Under the pieces are notes generated by a model. It saw only the letters and a program-made list of their open reading frames with translations, was not told the DNA's origin and did no database searches. From Pseudomonas sp. FeN3W (GTDB lineage: Bacteria; Pseudomonadota; Gammaproteobacteria; Pseudomonadales; Pseudomonadaceae), in assembly GCA_030263805.2 (NCBI GenBank), contig CP136010.1, positions 2,681,001-2,745,000 of the forward strand: a stretch of 64,000 nt of DNA, in the 5' to 3' direction. Positions 24,720 through 34,001 of the stretch are shown here, in pieces; positions within the stretch are counted from its first letter, which is position 1; each line of letters begins with the position of its first letter. The position numbers and the translations under genes are program-made.

Positions 24720-27468
24720 ACGGCTTGGGCAGCGAGCGCGCCGGCAGGTTGCTTTCGATACGCCCTTCGCCGGAGACAAAAATCAGCCGCAACCATGGCT
24801 GGGTTCGCAAGGCCTCGGCGGCGAAGTCGGGGCCTGATCGGCCTGGCAGATTGACGTCCAGCAGCAGGTGATCGAAGCGCTGCTCATGCAGCCCCTGCGC
24901 GGCCGCTTCCGCATTCGGGTAGCCGCAGGCGCGATAGCCCAGCTCCTCGACCATCTCGCAGGCCACTGCGAGCAGCTGCGGCTGGTCTTCCACCACCATC
25001 ACCCACTGCTGATCGGCGGGTTCGTCGTCGCTGTGCTGCCTGCTCAGCAACTGGCGCACCTTGCGCGCCAGGTCCTCCTGCCGATAGGGCTTGCTCAGCA
25101 ACTCCACGCCTGGATCGAGGCGCCCGCCATGCACGATGGCGTTGCGTGTGTAGCCGGAGGTGAACAGCACGGTGATATCCGGCAGCAGCAGGCGTGCCTG
25201 GCGCGCCAGTTCGGTGCTGCTGAGCGGCCCCGGCATGACCACATCGGTGAACAGCAGGTCGATGGGCAGGCCGCTCTGCAGGATGCTCAGGGCGCTCTGC
25301 GCATCGTTGGCGCGCAGCACCGAATAGCCGAGACCGGTGAGCAGCTCGATCACCGTGGCCTGCACGGGCAGATCGTCTTCGACCACCAGGATGGTTTCGC
25401 TGCCGCCCACCACCGGCCCGACGGTGGATGGCTGCGCCTGCACCTCTGGCTGCTCGGTGCTCGGCAGATAGAGCTTTACCGTGGTTCCCGCGCCCAGCTC
25501 GCTGTACAGCCGGATGTGCCCGCCGCTCTGCTTGGCGAAGCCGTAGGCCATGCTCAGCCCCAGCCCGGTACCGTGACCTTCCGGCTTGGTGGTGAAGAAC
25601 GGTTCGAAGGCCTGCTCGATGACTTCAGTGGGCATGCCGACGCCGGTATCGGAAACCGCCAGCAGCACGTATTGCCCGGGCGCGACGTCAGTCTGGGTGC
25701 CGGTGTAGTGCTCGTCGAGCATGGCATTACCCAGCTCCAGGGTCAGCTTGCCGCCCTCGGGCATGGCATCACGGGCATTGATCGTCAGGTTCAGCACCAC
25801 CTGTTCGAGCTGATTCGGGTCGACCATCGTCGTCCATAACCCGTCCGCCACCACGGTTTCGATCTCGATACGCTCGCCCAGCGCCTGGCGCAGCAGCTCG
25901 TCGAGGTCATGCAACAGCCGACCCAGGTTGGTCGGCTGCGGGCGCAGCGGCTGCCGACGGGCGAACGCCAGCAGTTGCCGCGCCAGCTTGGCGCCGCGCT
26001 CGACGGCGGAACTGGCGGCATCGACCCGCTTCGCCGCGCCACGGTTGGCCTCCACCAGCGGCTGCAGCAACTGCAGATTGCCGGCGATCACCTGCAGCAC
26101 GTTGTTGAAGTCGTGCGCCACGCCGCCGGTGAGCTTGCCGATGGCCTCAAGCTTCTGTGACTGATACAGCGCCTGCCGGCTGAGTTCCAGCTCGCGGGTG
26201 CGCTCCTCGACCAACTCCTGCAGCTGCTCGCTGGAACGTTGCAGCGCCTGTTGCGCAAGCACCTGGGCGGTGACGTCATGCCCCTGGCAAAAGATTCCGC
26301 TGACCTGCTCGTCCTCGCTGAAAACCGGCTGGAAGATGAAATTCACATAGTGCCGCTCGGCCTTGCCGCCGGCCTGCGGGCGTACGCGTACGGCGATGTC
26401 GCGGCCGATATAGGGCCGCCCGGTGACATAGACCTGCTGCAGCAAATCGGAAAGCGCGCGGCTTTCCAGCTGCGGAAACGCCTTGAGCGCCGGACGCCCG
26501 AGCAGTTCGCGGGCACCGACCAACTGGTGGAAGGCACGATTGGCGATCTTCAGCTCGTGCTGCGGCCCCTCGGTGATGGCGATGAAGCCCGGCGCCTGGT
26601 CGAACAGCCGTTGCAGGTGGGCGCGCTCCTCGCTGAGCTGCCGCCCATGCAGCTCGTTGGCGCGACGCTCGGCGACCAGGGCCGAGACATCGCGCAAGGT
26701 CAGTGCCGCGCCCACCACTGCGCCGTCCGCCGAACACACGGCGGCGACGACGATCTCCAGCGTCCGGCCGCCAGCCGCATCGTCGTGCTGCAGGGTCAGC
26801 GTCGTGTCGCAATCCTGCACCTGTGCCAGGGCCTGGCCCAGCTCGTCGCTCCAGAACGGCAACCGGCGCGCCTCACGGCGCAGTACCTCGCCGCGGCCCA
26901 GACCGAACAGCTCGGCGGCACCGGCGCTCCAGTAGAGCACCGCCCCGGCGCGGTCGAGACCGACGATGGCGTCACGTGCCGCGTCGATGAAATGGTGCAG
27001 ATAGAGCTCCGCCGTGGGTGACGAGCGCTTGCTCAACTGGACGCCATCGACCATCGCGTTGGCCTGTGCCAGCGTGGTGCGCAGGCGCGCCCGCCGGCGA
27101 ACGCTGGCCAGGGCCTGATCGAGCTGCACCAGCGCGCTGGCGCCGAGGGTGACGATGGACCAGTAAGGCCCGAGCAACGGCGCCGGACCCAGCTCACGGT
27201 GCAGCGAGTCGACCCCCGCTTCGTCGCTGAGAAACAGCAGCTGCGTGGCCTTCCAGCGACTGCGCAGTTGCCGGGCCTGCGCCACCGGGCGTGGCAGACC
27301 GGGCGCCAGCAGCACCAGCACCGGCTCGTACTCATCGGGCAGCAACGCGCCCGGATCAAGGCTGCGCACCTGCAGGCCATGGGCCATTGCCCAGCTGTCG
27401 ATCTGCTCGCGCAACGCTGCATCGCCTGCCTCCAGCAGCGCGATCTGGTCGAGCAGCAAGTCGCTCAT
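24682..27468 (-). CDS. Soluble hybrid histidine kinase with two receiver domains
   Basis: A 928-residue protein with no membrane helix. Order: an N-terminal receiver-like region without a clear phospho-aspartate (about 1-130), two PAS domains (about 155-400), a coiled coil, the phospho-acceptor H452 in VAHDFNNVL, an ATPase domain with NLTINARDAMPEGG and GTGLGLSMAYGF, a receiver with D742 in FTDVVMPG, and a second with D871 in LLLDVNLPG. The HDFNN type of H-box is common in cytoplasmic hybrid kinases. Its start overlaps the stop of the acyl-CoA dehydrogenase gene (ATGA), an unusual pairing. Confidence 0.88.
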   Translation of the reverse strand: MSDLLLDQIALLEAGDAALREQIDSWAMAHGLQVRSLDPGALLPDEYEPVLVLLAPGLPRPVAQARQLRSRWKATQLLFLSDEAGVDSLHRELGPAPLLGPYWSIVTLGASALVQLDQALASVRRRARLRTTLAQANAMVDGVQLSKRSSPTAELYLHHFIDAARDAIVGLDRAGAVLYWSAGAAELFGLGRGEVLRREARRLPFWSDELGQALAQVQDCDTTLTLQHDDAAGGRTLEIVVAAVCSADGAVVGAALTLRDVSALVAERRANELHGRQLSEERAHLQRLFDQAPGFIAITEGPQHELKIANRAFHQLVGARELLGRPALKAFPQLESRALSDLLQQVYVTGRPYIGRDIAVRVRPQAGGKAERHYVNFIFQPVFSEDEQVSGIFCQGHDVTAQVLAQQALQRSSEQLQELVEERTRELELSRQALYQSQKLEAIGKLTGGVAHDFNNVLQVIAGNLQLLQPLVEANRGAAKRVDAASSAVERGAKLARQLLAFARRQPLRPQPTNLGRLLHDLDELLRQALGERIEIETVVADGLWTTMVDPNQLEQVVLNLTINARDAMPEGGKLTLELGNAMLDEHYTGTQTDVAPGQYVLLAVSDTGVGMPTEVIEQAFEPFFTTKPEGHGTGLGLSMAYGFAKQSGGHIRLYSELGAGTTVKLYLPSTEQPEVQAQPSTVGPVVGGSETILVVEDDLPVQATVIELLTGLGYSVLRANDAQSALSILQSGLPIDLLFTDVVMPGPLSSTELARQARLLLPDITVLFTSGYTRNAIVHGGRLDPGVELLSKPYRQEDLARKVRQLLSRQHSDDEPADQQWVMVVEDQPQLLAVACEMVEELGYRACGYPNAEAAAQGLHEQRFDHLLLDVNLPGRSGPDFAAEALRTQPWLRLIFVSGEGRIESNLPARSLPKPFSFDQLAEILQG

Positions 27469-28622
27469 AGCAGCGGCAGCCCCAGCAGGCTGCGACCGGT
27501 CCAGAGCTTGAGCAGGCCGGTGGTGGGGGTCATCACGTGCGCGGCCCGCGCGTCACGCAGCAGACGGGCGACACGACTGTTCTCGCGATAGGCCGCGCCG
27601 CCGCAGAGGGTCATCGCCTCGTTGGCCAGACGCACTGCGGTTTCCGCCGCATCGGCCTTGCACGCCAGGATGAACGACAACGCTTCGGGGTGGGCGCCAT
27701 CGCCCCGGCGTGCGGCTTCGCGCACCAGCGCGCGGGTCTTGACCAGCTCGGTCCAGAGTTCGCCATAGCGGATCTGCAGGCTTTCCACATCCCGCAGCGA
27801 CTCGCCGGAATGGCTGTAATGCCGCGAGCGCAGATGCAGGCTCGCCTCGTCCAGCGCCGCCTGGGCAACGCCCAGATAGGTTCCGGCCATGGCCATGAGG
27901 AAGAACGGCGCGACTACTTCGAATACGTACCAGACCTGATCGCCCGGCTCGCCGAGCAGATTGCTCGCCGGCACCCGCACGCGATCGAGCTGCAACGGCC
28001 GCGAGGAATTGCCGCGCATGCCGAAGCCGGCCCAGGGCTCGAGCCAGCGCATGCCGGCGCTGTCCTGATCGACGATCAGGCAACTGAAATCACCCGCCTC
28101 GGCACCCGCCGCGACGGTGGATACGACGTAGGAGTCGGCATAGCCACCATTGGTGACGAACTGCTTGGTGCCTTCGACCACGAAGTCTGCGCCGTCGGCA
28201 TCCAGGCGGGTCTCCGGCAGGTAGAAATGCACGCCGGTGCCCTGCTCGGAGAGCGCCAGCGTGGTGATGTGCCGTCCCGCGGCGATCTCCCGCAAGTAGT
28301 GTTCACGCTGATGCTCGGTGGCCTTGGCCGCGATCACCGCGGTCGCCACGCAATGCATGCCGTAGCACAGCGCCGACGACGGGCAGGCGCGGGCGATGGT
28401 TTCGGTAATCACGCACAAACCCAGCAGGCCCTGCCCCAAGCCGCCCAGTTCGCTCGGCACCTGCAGGCCGAGCAGCCCGGCGTCGGCGAGCGCACGCAAT
28501 GAGTGAGCGGGCCAGCGACAGTCGGCGTCGACCTCGGCGGCCTGCGGCGCAATGACGGTTTCAGCCAGATCGGCGGCGGCGCTTTGCAATTCGACAAGCT
28601 GAACGGGTAGCAAATGGTCCAT
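27465..28622 (-). CDS. Acyl-CoA dehydrogenase family protein, catalytic Glu not conserved
   Basis: A 385-residue flavoprotein of the acyl-CoA dehydrogenase family. The N-terminal helical domain, the middle beta-domain with LALSEQGTG and FVVEGTKQFVTNGG, and the C-terminal helical domain with CGGAAYRENSRVARLLRDAR are all present. The usual C-terminal catalytic base lies in a YEGT-type motif; here the aligned stretch reads MTPTTG, so that glutamate is missing. The protein may use another base, or may act as a hydroxylase-like or sensory protein. First gene of an operon with the hybrid kinase. Confidence 0.85.
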   Translation of the reverse strand: MDHLLPVQLVELQSAAADLAETVIAPQAAEVDADCRWPAHSLRALADAGLLGLQVPSELGGLGQGLLGLCVITETIARACPSSALCYGMHCVATAVIAAKATEHQREHYLREIAAGRHITTLALSEQGTGVHFYLPETRLDADGADFVVEGTKQFVTNGGYADSYVVSTVAAGAEAGDFSCLIVDQDSAGMRWLEPWAGFGMRGNSSRPLQLDRVRVPASNLLGEPGDQVWYVFEVVAPFFLMAMAGTYLGVAQAALDEASLHLRSRHYSHSGESLRDVESLQIRYGELWTELVKTRALVREAARRGDGAHPEALSFILACKADAAETAVRLANEAMTLCGGAAYRENSRVARLLRDARAAHVMTPTTGLLKLWTGRSLLGLPLL

Positions 28623-28743
28623 GAATCATCCTGAATTCGCGGGTGGCTGGCGTTCCGCCCAGGTGCATATCAGACCCTGGCAGTCGGGTATTGTTCGAAC
28701 TACCTGTTCGGGAGCATTGGGCGCCGCCGGCGGTCATAGTGGC

Positions 28744-29937
28744 ATGACTTCAATGACCAAGCGCAAACGCCCTGCACTGCTTCGCCTCGCTCTCGCTCTA
28801 TTGGTCGGCGCGACGCTGTCTGCCGGCGCGCGAGCCGAGACCGACGACATGCAGATCCTTATCGGTAGCTACACGCACGACAGCGACAGCCCGGGCGTTC
28901 TGCGCCTGCACTTCGATCCGGTGAACGGTCGGATCGACCCGCAACCGCTGCAAACGCTCGCCAGCCACAACCCCTCCTGGCTGGTGCTGGACGAGCAGCG
29001 CGGGCGCCTCTATGCCGCCAACGAGAACAGCCCGACCCACACCGACCCGGTCGGTCGTGTCAGCGCCTGGCAGCTCGACAGCAGCGGCGACCATCAACCC
29101 ATCGGGCAGAACATCAGCCTGGGCGACGAACCGACCCATGCCAGCCTCAGCCATGACGGGCGCTACCTGTTCATCAGCAATTACGGTTCGCGGCCGAACC
29201 CCGGCGGCAGCCTGGCGGTGATGCCGCTGGCCGAGGATGGCCATCCGTTGCCGGTCACGCAGATGCTTGCGCATCAGGCGAGCGGCGTGCACCCGCAACG
29301 CCAGCAGTCAGCCCATGTGCATTCCGCCGTGCCGAGCCCCGACGGCAGGCTTCTGCTGGTCAGCGACCTGGGCGCCGATCGGGTCTTCGTCTACCGCTAT
29401 GACCCGCGCAACGCCGAACGCCCCCTGCACCCCGACGAGCCCGCCAGCATCGAGCTGCCAGCGGGCAGCGGCCCGCGCCATCTGGTCTTCCATCCCAATG
29501 GCAAGCACGCCTACCTCGCTCTCGAGCTGAGCGCCCAGGTGGCGAGCTTCGATTACACGAACGGCACCTTGGCTCGCCGGCAGCTGCTGGACCTGAAGGA
29601 TGCCGCTAGCGAGGTGCGTCATTCACCGGGTGCGATCCACACCTCGGCCGATGGCCGTTTCCTCTACGTCAGCGATCGTGGCGACTACAACCACATCATC
29701 GTCTTCGCCATCGAACGCGATGGCGGCCTGCGGGAAATCCAGCGCCGCCCCAGCGAAGGCCGCGAACCACGAGAATTCGCCATCTCCCCCGACGGGCGTT
29801 TCCTGCTGATCGCCAATCAGCTGAGTGACAACCTGACGGTGATCCAGCGCGATCCAGACAGCGGAAAGCTCGGCGAGACGCTGCAGACCCTGCCGGTCGA
29901 GCGCCCGTCGGATATCAAGTTTCTCGCCAAACCCTGA
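28744..29937 (+). CDS. Exported lactonase-like seven-bladed propeller protein
   Basis: A 397-residue protein of the 6-phosphogluconolactonase (YbhE) beta-propeller family. A signal peptide (about residues 1-30, KRKRPALLRLALALLVGATLSAGARA) precedes the propeller, so it is periplasmic, unlike cytosolic Pgl. Family blocks include IGSYTH, NPSWLVLDE, AHVHSAVPSPDGRLLLVSDLGADRV (here in part), GSGPRHLVFHPNG and REFAISPDGRFLLIANQ. The true substrate is unknown. The start at 28744 was chosen because the signal peptide follows; a second ATG at 28753 is also possible, and a longer frame reaches back to 28621. Confidence 0.8.
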   Translation: MTSMTKRKRPALLRLALALLVGATLSAGARAETDDMQILIGSYTHDSDSPGVLRLHFDPVNGRIDPQPLQTLASHNPSWLVLDEQRGRLYAANENSPTHTDPVGRVSAWQLDSSGDHQPIGQNISLGDEPTHASLSHDGRYLFISNYGSRPNPGGSLAVMPLAEDGHPLPVTQMLAHQASGVHPQRQQSAHVHSAVPSPDGRLLLVSDLGADRVFVYRYDPRNAERPLHPDEPASIELPAGSGPRHLVFHPNGKHAYLALELSAQVASFDYTNGTLARRQLLDLKDAASEVRHSPGAIHTSADGRFLYVSDRGDYNHIIVFAIERDGGLREIQRRPSEGREPREFAISPDGRFLLIANQLSDNLTVIQRDPDSGKLGETLQTLPVERPSDIKFLAKP

Positions 29938-30014
29938 CGATGCCGAGCGACGGTTGCCGCCAGTCGGCCAGCCGGAGCGCATGTGCCGGCTGACCCTGGC
30001 CTTGGCGCTCACAA

Positions 30015-30227
30015 TCATGAAGAGCGCTTCGACTCGCGCAACGCCTCCTCCTCGCTCACCTCCTCGGCCAGACCCGGCGGCACATTGTAGGCGCCGCCCG
30101 GTACGTCGGCTTCGTCGCCACCGGCGACCTCGCCTTGCGTGGACGTGGTTTCCGGATTCTGCTCGTGGGCATCGCCGCTCTGGTCGATGGACTCGATGCT
30201 CTCGCGACCCTGGTCGTTCTCACTCAT
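30015..30227 (-). CDS. Small acidic hypothetical protein
   Basis: A 70-residue, very acidic protein without hydrophobic segments, probably disordered (many Glu, Gly, Ser). The start at 30227 is supported by GAGGAG nine bases upstream; the longer frame to 30338 is not supported. I recognise no domain; similar small acidic proteins in pseudomonads are of unknown function. It is a single gene between the lactonase and oxidase genes. Confidence 0.55.
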   Translation of the reverse strand: MSENDQGRESIESIDQSGDAHEQNPETTSTQGEVAGGDEADVPGGAYNVPPGLAEEVSEEEALRESKRSS

Positions 30228-30418
30228 CAGCTGCTCCTCGCTTGCCTGTGGCCATGCCCGGCCCGTCCGGGAGGCTCTATCGATTGGGAGGAGACGTGAC
30301 CGCGGAAGTTGCAGCACAGCGGTGCTTTTCTGGACCAATGGCCGCTCGGCGGTACAGCTGAACTAAACCCCAGGCCCGGCAGCCAAAACTGGACTAGAAC
30401 TGCCATAGAACAAGACTC

Positions 30419-31840
30419 ATGCAACTGACTTCTCGCAGCCTGCCGATCACTTCTGCCCTCCAGCCGGCGCAGGACCAGCCCTCACGTGCGCTGTACTTCG
30501 CCCTTGCCCGCGAGGTCGACGCGCAATCACGCGACAGCGCTGCGGACTACCTGCGTGCGCAGCTCGAGGCTGCGGCCGCACTGCCGTCCGACTTGCCGGA
30601 GGACCCGGCCAGGCTGGAACACTGGGTCATGCAGCGCACCGAAGCGGTCGGCCGTCAGTACCAGGCATACCTGGAACAGCGTCGCGCAGGCGGCCCGCGC
30701 AGCTACTTCCCGAGCAAGGCCCATGCGCTGCATTTCCTGCGCGGGGTAGCGCCGACCAAGCTGGTCGACGGCGCCTGGCTCTATGGCCTGCTGCAGCGCT
30801 GGGACGATGCGCGCTTTACCGCGCTGATCCGGACCTATCTGGAAGAGCTCGGCGAAGGTCTGCCGGAGAAGAATCACGTGGTGCTCTACCGCAAGCTGCT
30901 GGCCAGCCAGGGCTGCGACGACTGGCAGGAGCTGGATGACGAGCACTTCGTCCAGGGCGCCATCCAGCTGGCGCTGGCCGAGCACGCCGAGCAGTTCCTG
31001 CCGGAAATCATCGGCTTCAACCTCGGTTACGAGCAGCTGCCGCTGCACCTGCTGATCACGGCCTACGAGCTGACCGAGCTGGGCATCGACCCCTACTACT
31101 TCACCCTCCATGTCACCGTCGACAACGCCGACAACGGCCACGCGAAGAAGGCCGTGCAAAGCCTGCTGGATGCCTGGCCGCAGGTGGGCGACAGCGCCGA
31201 GTTCTATCGCCGGGTGCGCAATGGCTACCGGCTCAACGATCTGGGCGCCAGCACCGTCTCGGTGATCGGCGACTTCGACCTCGACCGCGAGGTGCAACGC
31301 ATCTTCGAGAAGAAGGCCGCCGTCGGCCAGTTCGTCCACTCCGACTACTGCCGCTTCGAAGGCCGCACGGTCAACCAGTGGCTCGGCGAGGACGTCGAAC
31401 AGTTCCTCGCCGTGCTGGACAAGCGCGGCTGGATCAAGCGCGGCCACGACCCGCAGGAAAGCCGCTTCTGGCAGCTTATCGTCGGCGAACAAGCGCCCAT
31501 GTTCGGGGTATTCAGCGCCTACGAGCAGCAGATGATCCATGACTGGATCGCCGCCGACTGGCAAGCCGAGGGCAAGCGCAGCCCGCGCGGTGCGCTGCTG
31601 CAACGCCAGGCGGCGTTCAACGCACGACGCGCCGCGCCGGCACCGGCGGTGCCGCAACCCGCCGAGCACGCCAGCGGCAACGATTTCGATGAGGAGTTGC
31701 AGCTGCTGGAGCAGCAAGTCGCCCGTCTGCCCGACCGCGCCGCACGCATGCGCCTGCTGCTGCCACTGCTCGCCCCGCAGCGCCACCATAGCGCCGCCGG
31801 CCTGCTGGCCACGCGGCTGTTCAACGGACTGTTCAACTGA
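30419..31840 (+). CDS. Haem-oxygenase-like diiron oxidase (HDO) family protein
   Basis: A 473-residue protein of the iron-containing redox enzyme family. A metal-binding pattern is visible: E146 and H153 in GEGLPEKNH, E196, E217/E220, and H231-x3-D235-x5-H241 in TLHVTVDNADNGH. The fold is all-helical, with an extra C-terminal region (about 260-473) not seen in the short members. HDO enzymes such as UndA and SznF perform oxidative decarboxylation, N-oxygenation or C-C cleavage in specialised metabolism. The methyltransferase gene follows after 23 bp. The substrate is unknown. Confidence 0.78.
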   Translation: MQLTSRSLPITSALQPAQDQPSRALYFALAREVDAQSRDSAADYLRAQLEAAAALPSDLPEDPARLEHWVMQRTEAVGRQYQAYLEQRRAGGPRSYFPSKAHALHFLRGVAPTKLVDGAWLYGLLQRWDDARFTALIRTYLEELGEGLPEKNHVVLYRKLLASQGCDDWQELDDEHFVQGAIQLALAEHAEQFLPEIIGFNLGYEQLPLHLLITAYELTELGIDPYYFTLHVTVDNADNGHAKKAVQSLLDAWPQVGDSAEFYRRVRNGYRLNDLGASTVSVIGDFDLDREVQRIFEKKAAVGQFVHSDYCRFEGRTVNQWLGEDVEQFLAVLDKRGWIKRGHDPQESRFWQLIVGEQAPMFGVFSAYEQQMIHDWIAADWQAEGKRSPRGALLQRQAAFNARRAAPAPAVPQPAEHASGNDFDEELQLLEQQVARLPDRAARMRLLLPLLAPQRHHSAAGLLATRLFNGLFN

Positions 31841-31863
31841 CGAGATCGATCAAGGAAAGCACC

Positions 31864-32811
31864 ATGACCATGGACACTGCGCAGGACCGCGCATTGCTGC
31901 ACCTGGGCCAGGCCCTGCGCGATCGCGGCTATCACTTCATCACGCCCACCCCGCTGACCCACGAACGGGTCAACCAGCGCCCAGAGAATGCCCTGGCCGA
32001 CGACCTGCATGGAGTGTTCGGTTGGAGCCGACCTTTCCAGCACGAGCTGCTGCCGGGCGCGTTGTTCAGCCTGATGGATCAGGCGCAGGTGCTGGAAGCC
32101 TGTGGCTCGCGCTGGCGCTCGAAGGTGCGCCTGTCGAGCCTGGACGGCCAGCTGTTCCTGCACTCGGCATTTCCCACCACGGCCAGCGACGCGGTGTTCT
32201 TCGGCCCGGACACCTACCGTTTCGCCAATGCCATCCGCTGCCATCTGAACCAGCACACCGGGATGATCCGCCGTGCGGTGGACATCGGCTGCGGCTCCGG
32301 CGCCGGGGCGATTCTCACTGCGCTGGCGCGGCCCCAGGCCGAGGTACTGGCGGTGGACATCAACCCCGAGGCGCTGCGCCTGACGCGCATCAACGCGGCA
32401 CTGGCCGGTGCCGACAATCTGCGCACCCGGCACAGCGACCTGCTGAGCGCAGTGGACGGCGAGTTCGACCTGATCCTGGCCAACCCGCCCTATCTGATCG
32501 ACGCCGATCAGCGCGCCTATCGCCATGGCGGCGGACCGTTGGGCGCCGGGCTGTCGCTGGCGATCCTCGATGCGGCGCTGCAGCGCCTGGCTCCGGGCGG
32601 TACCCTGCTGCTGTATACCGGCGTGGCCATGCTGGACAACCAGGACCCCTTTCTTGCCGAAGTGCGCCGGCGCCTGGACGGCGGCGCCTTCGGCTGGACC
32701 TATCGCGAGGTGGACCCGGACGTGTTCGGCGAGGAGCTGCTTGGCGGGGCCTACAGCCAGTGCGATCGCATCGCTGCCGTGGTGCTGGAAGTCACACGGG
32801 CGATGGGCTGA
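31864..32811 (+). CDS. Class I SAM methyltransferase with NPPY motif
   Basis: A 315-residue protein. The SAM-binding motif DIGCGSGAG begins at residue 140, with acidic motif II VDINPEA. NPPY at 207-210 is the catalytic motif of enzymes that methylate nitrogen of glutamine, adenine or small molecules. The first 130 residues are a separate domain ending FFGPDTYRFANAI, as in HemK/RsmC-like fusions. AAGGAAAG precedes the ATG. It is clearly co-transcribed with the diiron oxidase gene, so a common substrate is likely. Confidence 0.82.
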   Translation: MTMDTAQDRALLHLGQALRDRGYHFITPTPLTHERVNQRPENALADDLHGVFGWSRPFQHELLPGALFSLMDQAQVLEACGSRWRSKVRLSSLDGQLFLHSAFPTTASDAVFFGPDTYRFANAIRCHLNQHTGMIRRAVDIGCGSGAGAILTALARPQAEVLAVDINPEALRLTRINAALAGADNLRTRHSDLLSAVDGEFDLILANPPYLIDADQRAYRHGGGPLGAGLSLAILDAALQRLAPGGTLLLYTGVAMLDNQDPFLAEVRRRLDGGAFGWTYREVDPDVFGEELLGGAYSQCDRIAAVVLEVTRAMG

Positions 32812-32829
32812 CAGTCGGGGGAGGGTTGG

Positions 32830-32924
32830 CGCGTGGAAAACGCTTCGCGGTTTTCCACGGGGTGGCCATCCACCCTACGGCAGATCTGGCGTAGGGTGGA
32901 TAACGCCGCAGGCTTATCCACGCG
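32830..32924. repeat. Long imperfect inverted repeat of the pseudomonad intergenic type
   Basis: The left arm (from CGCGTGGAAAAC to CCACCCTACG) and the right arm (from CGTAGGGTGGATAACG to TTATCCACGCG) are imperfect inverted copies around a short centre, so the whole unit can form a long hairpin. GTAGGGTGGATAACG-type units are, from general knowledge, scattered through pseudomonad genomes. It lies between two convergent genes and may also act as a terminator. Confidence 0.7.
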
Positions 32925-32940
32925 CAAGTGAGCGCGCATA

Positions 32941-33873
32941 TCAGACCGGCAACAACACCAGAATCAGCGACAGGGTGATCAGCGAGCCCAGCGTCGATAG
33001 CAGCACCACCCGCGACACCCGCGAGCCCTCGCGCCCATAGAACTCGGCAAGCATATATGGCCCGGTGCCAGTCGGCAGCGCGGCGAGCAGCAGCGCCGAA
33101 TAGGCCCACAACGTCGGCAGCTCGAATACCTGAAAAGCCAGGTACCAGGTGATCAGCGGCTGCACCAGCAGCTTGAGCCCCACCAGCGGCCAGACGCCCT
33201 GCACCCGCCCTCCCGGCTGCGGCTGGGCGAGAAACAGGCCCAGCGAGACCAGCGCACAGGGCGCCGCCGCCGCCCCCAGCAGGTCGAGCAGGGTGGCCAG
33301 CGGCACCGGCAGCGCTGCACCACTGGCCGCCCAGAGCGCGCCGAGCAGCGGCGCGATCACCAGGGGGTTGCGCACCAGCGCCCAGCTCACCTTGCCCAAC
33401 GTGCGCAAAAGACCCTGGCCGACGTGCAGCCCGGTCTCGACGCAGGCCAGTGCGATGGCGAACAGCACGCAGACGACGATGATCGAAGCGACCATCGCCG
33501 GCTGCAGCGCCTCGTCGCCGAGTACCAGCATGCACAGCGGAATCCCGACATAGCCGGTGTTCGCGTAGGACGCACCCAACGCGTCCAGACTGGCATCGAC
33601 CAGCGGCTGCTTCTGCAACATGCGATAGCCGAGGGTGACGGCGAATACACCAAGGCAACCGATGGCGAACGCGGCGATGAAGCCCGGCTGCCAGAGCTGC
33701 TCCCAGGTCGAAGTGGCGACGACGCTGAAGAGCAGCGCCGGCAAGCCCAGCCAGACCACGAAACGGTTGAGTTCGGAGGCGCCGGTCGGCCCCATCCGCC
33801 CGCTACGGCGGCACAGGTAACCGAGCAGGATCAGCGCAAAGACGGGCAGAACGACATTGACGACCGAAGACAT
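32941..33873 (-). CDS. AEC family transporter
   Basis: A 310-residue membrane protein with about ten helices of the auxin-efflux-carrier family (starting VVNVVLPVFALILLGYLCRR). The GLPALLFSVVA region, DASLDALGASYANTGYVGIPL block with the conserved asparagine-glycine pair, and the GTGPYMLAEFYG block near the C-terminus are typical. Bacterial members export organic acids or other anions; the substrate cannot be told. It is a single gene, convergent with the methyltransferase. Confidence 0.85.
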   Translation of the reverse strand: MSSVVNVVLPVFALILLGYLCRRSGRMGPTGASELNRFVVWLGLPALLFSVVATSTWEQLWQPGFIAAFAIGCLGVFAVTLGYRMLQKQPLVDASLDALGASYANTGYVGIPLCMLVLGDEALQPAMVASIIVVCVLFAIALACVETGLHVGQGLLRTLGKVSWALVRNPLVIAPLLGALWAASGAALPVPLATLLDLLGAAAAPCALVSLGLFLAQPQPGGRVQGVWPLVGLKLLVQPLITWYLAFQVFELPTLWAYSALLLAALPTGTGPYMLAEFYGREGSRVSRVVLLSTLGSLITLSLILVLLPV

Positions 33874-34001
33874 GGACTCTCATCTGCAAGGTGGCGGCGC
33901 AGCGCAGGGCTGCGAGCGAAACGGCCGGCCACCATAGCAAATGCGCTGGATCATCGCGCTCAGAGTCGACCAGCCAGACCTGGCCGACCCCGAGTTTCAG
34001 C

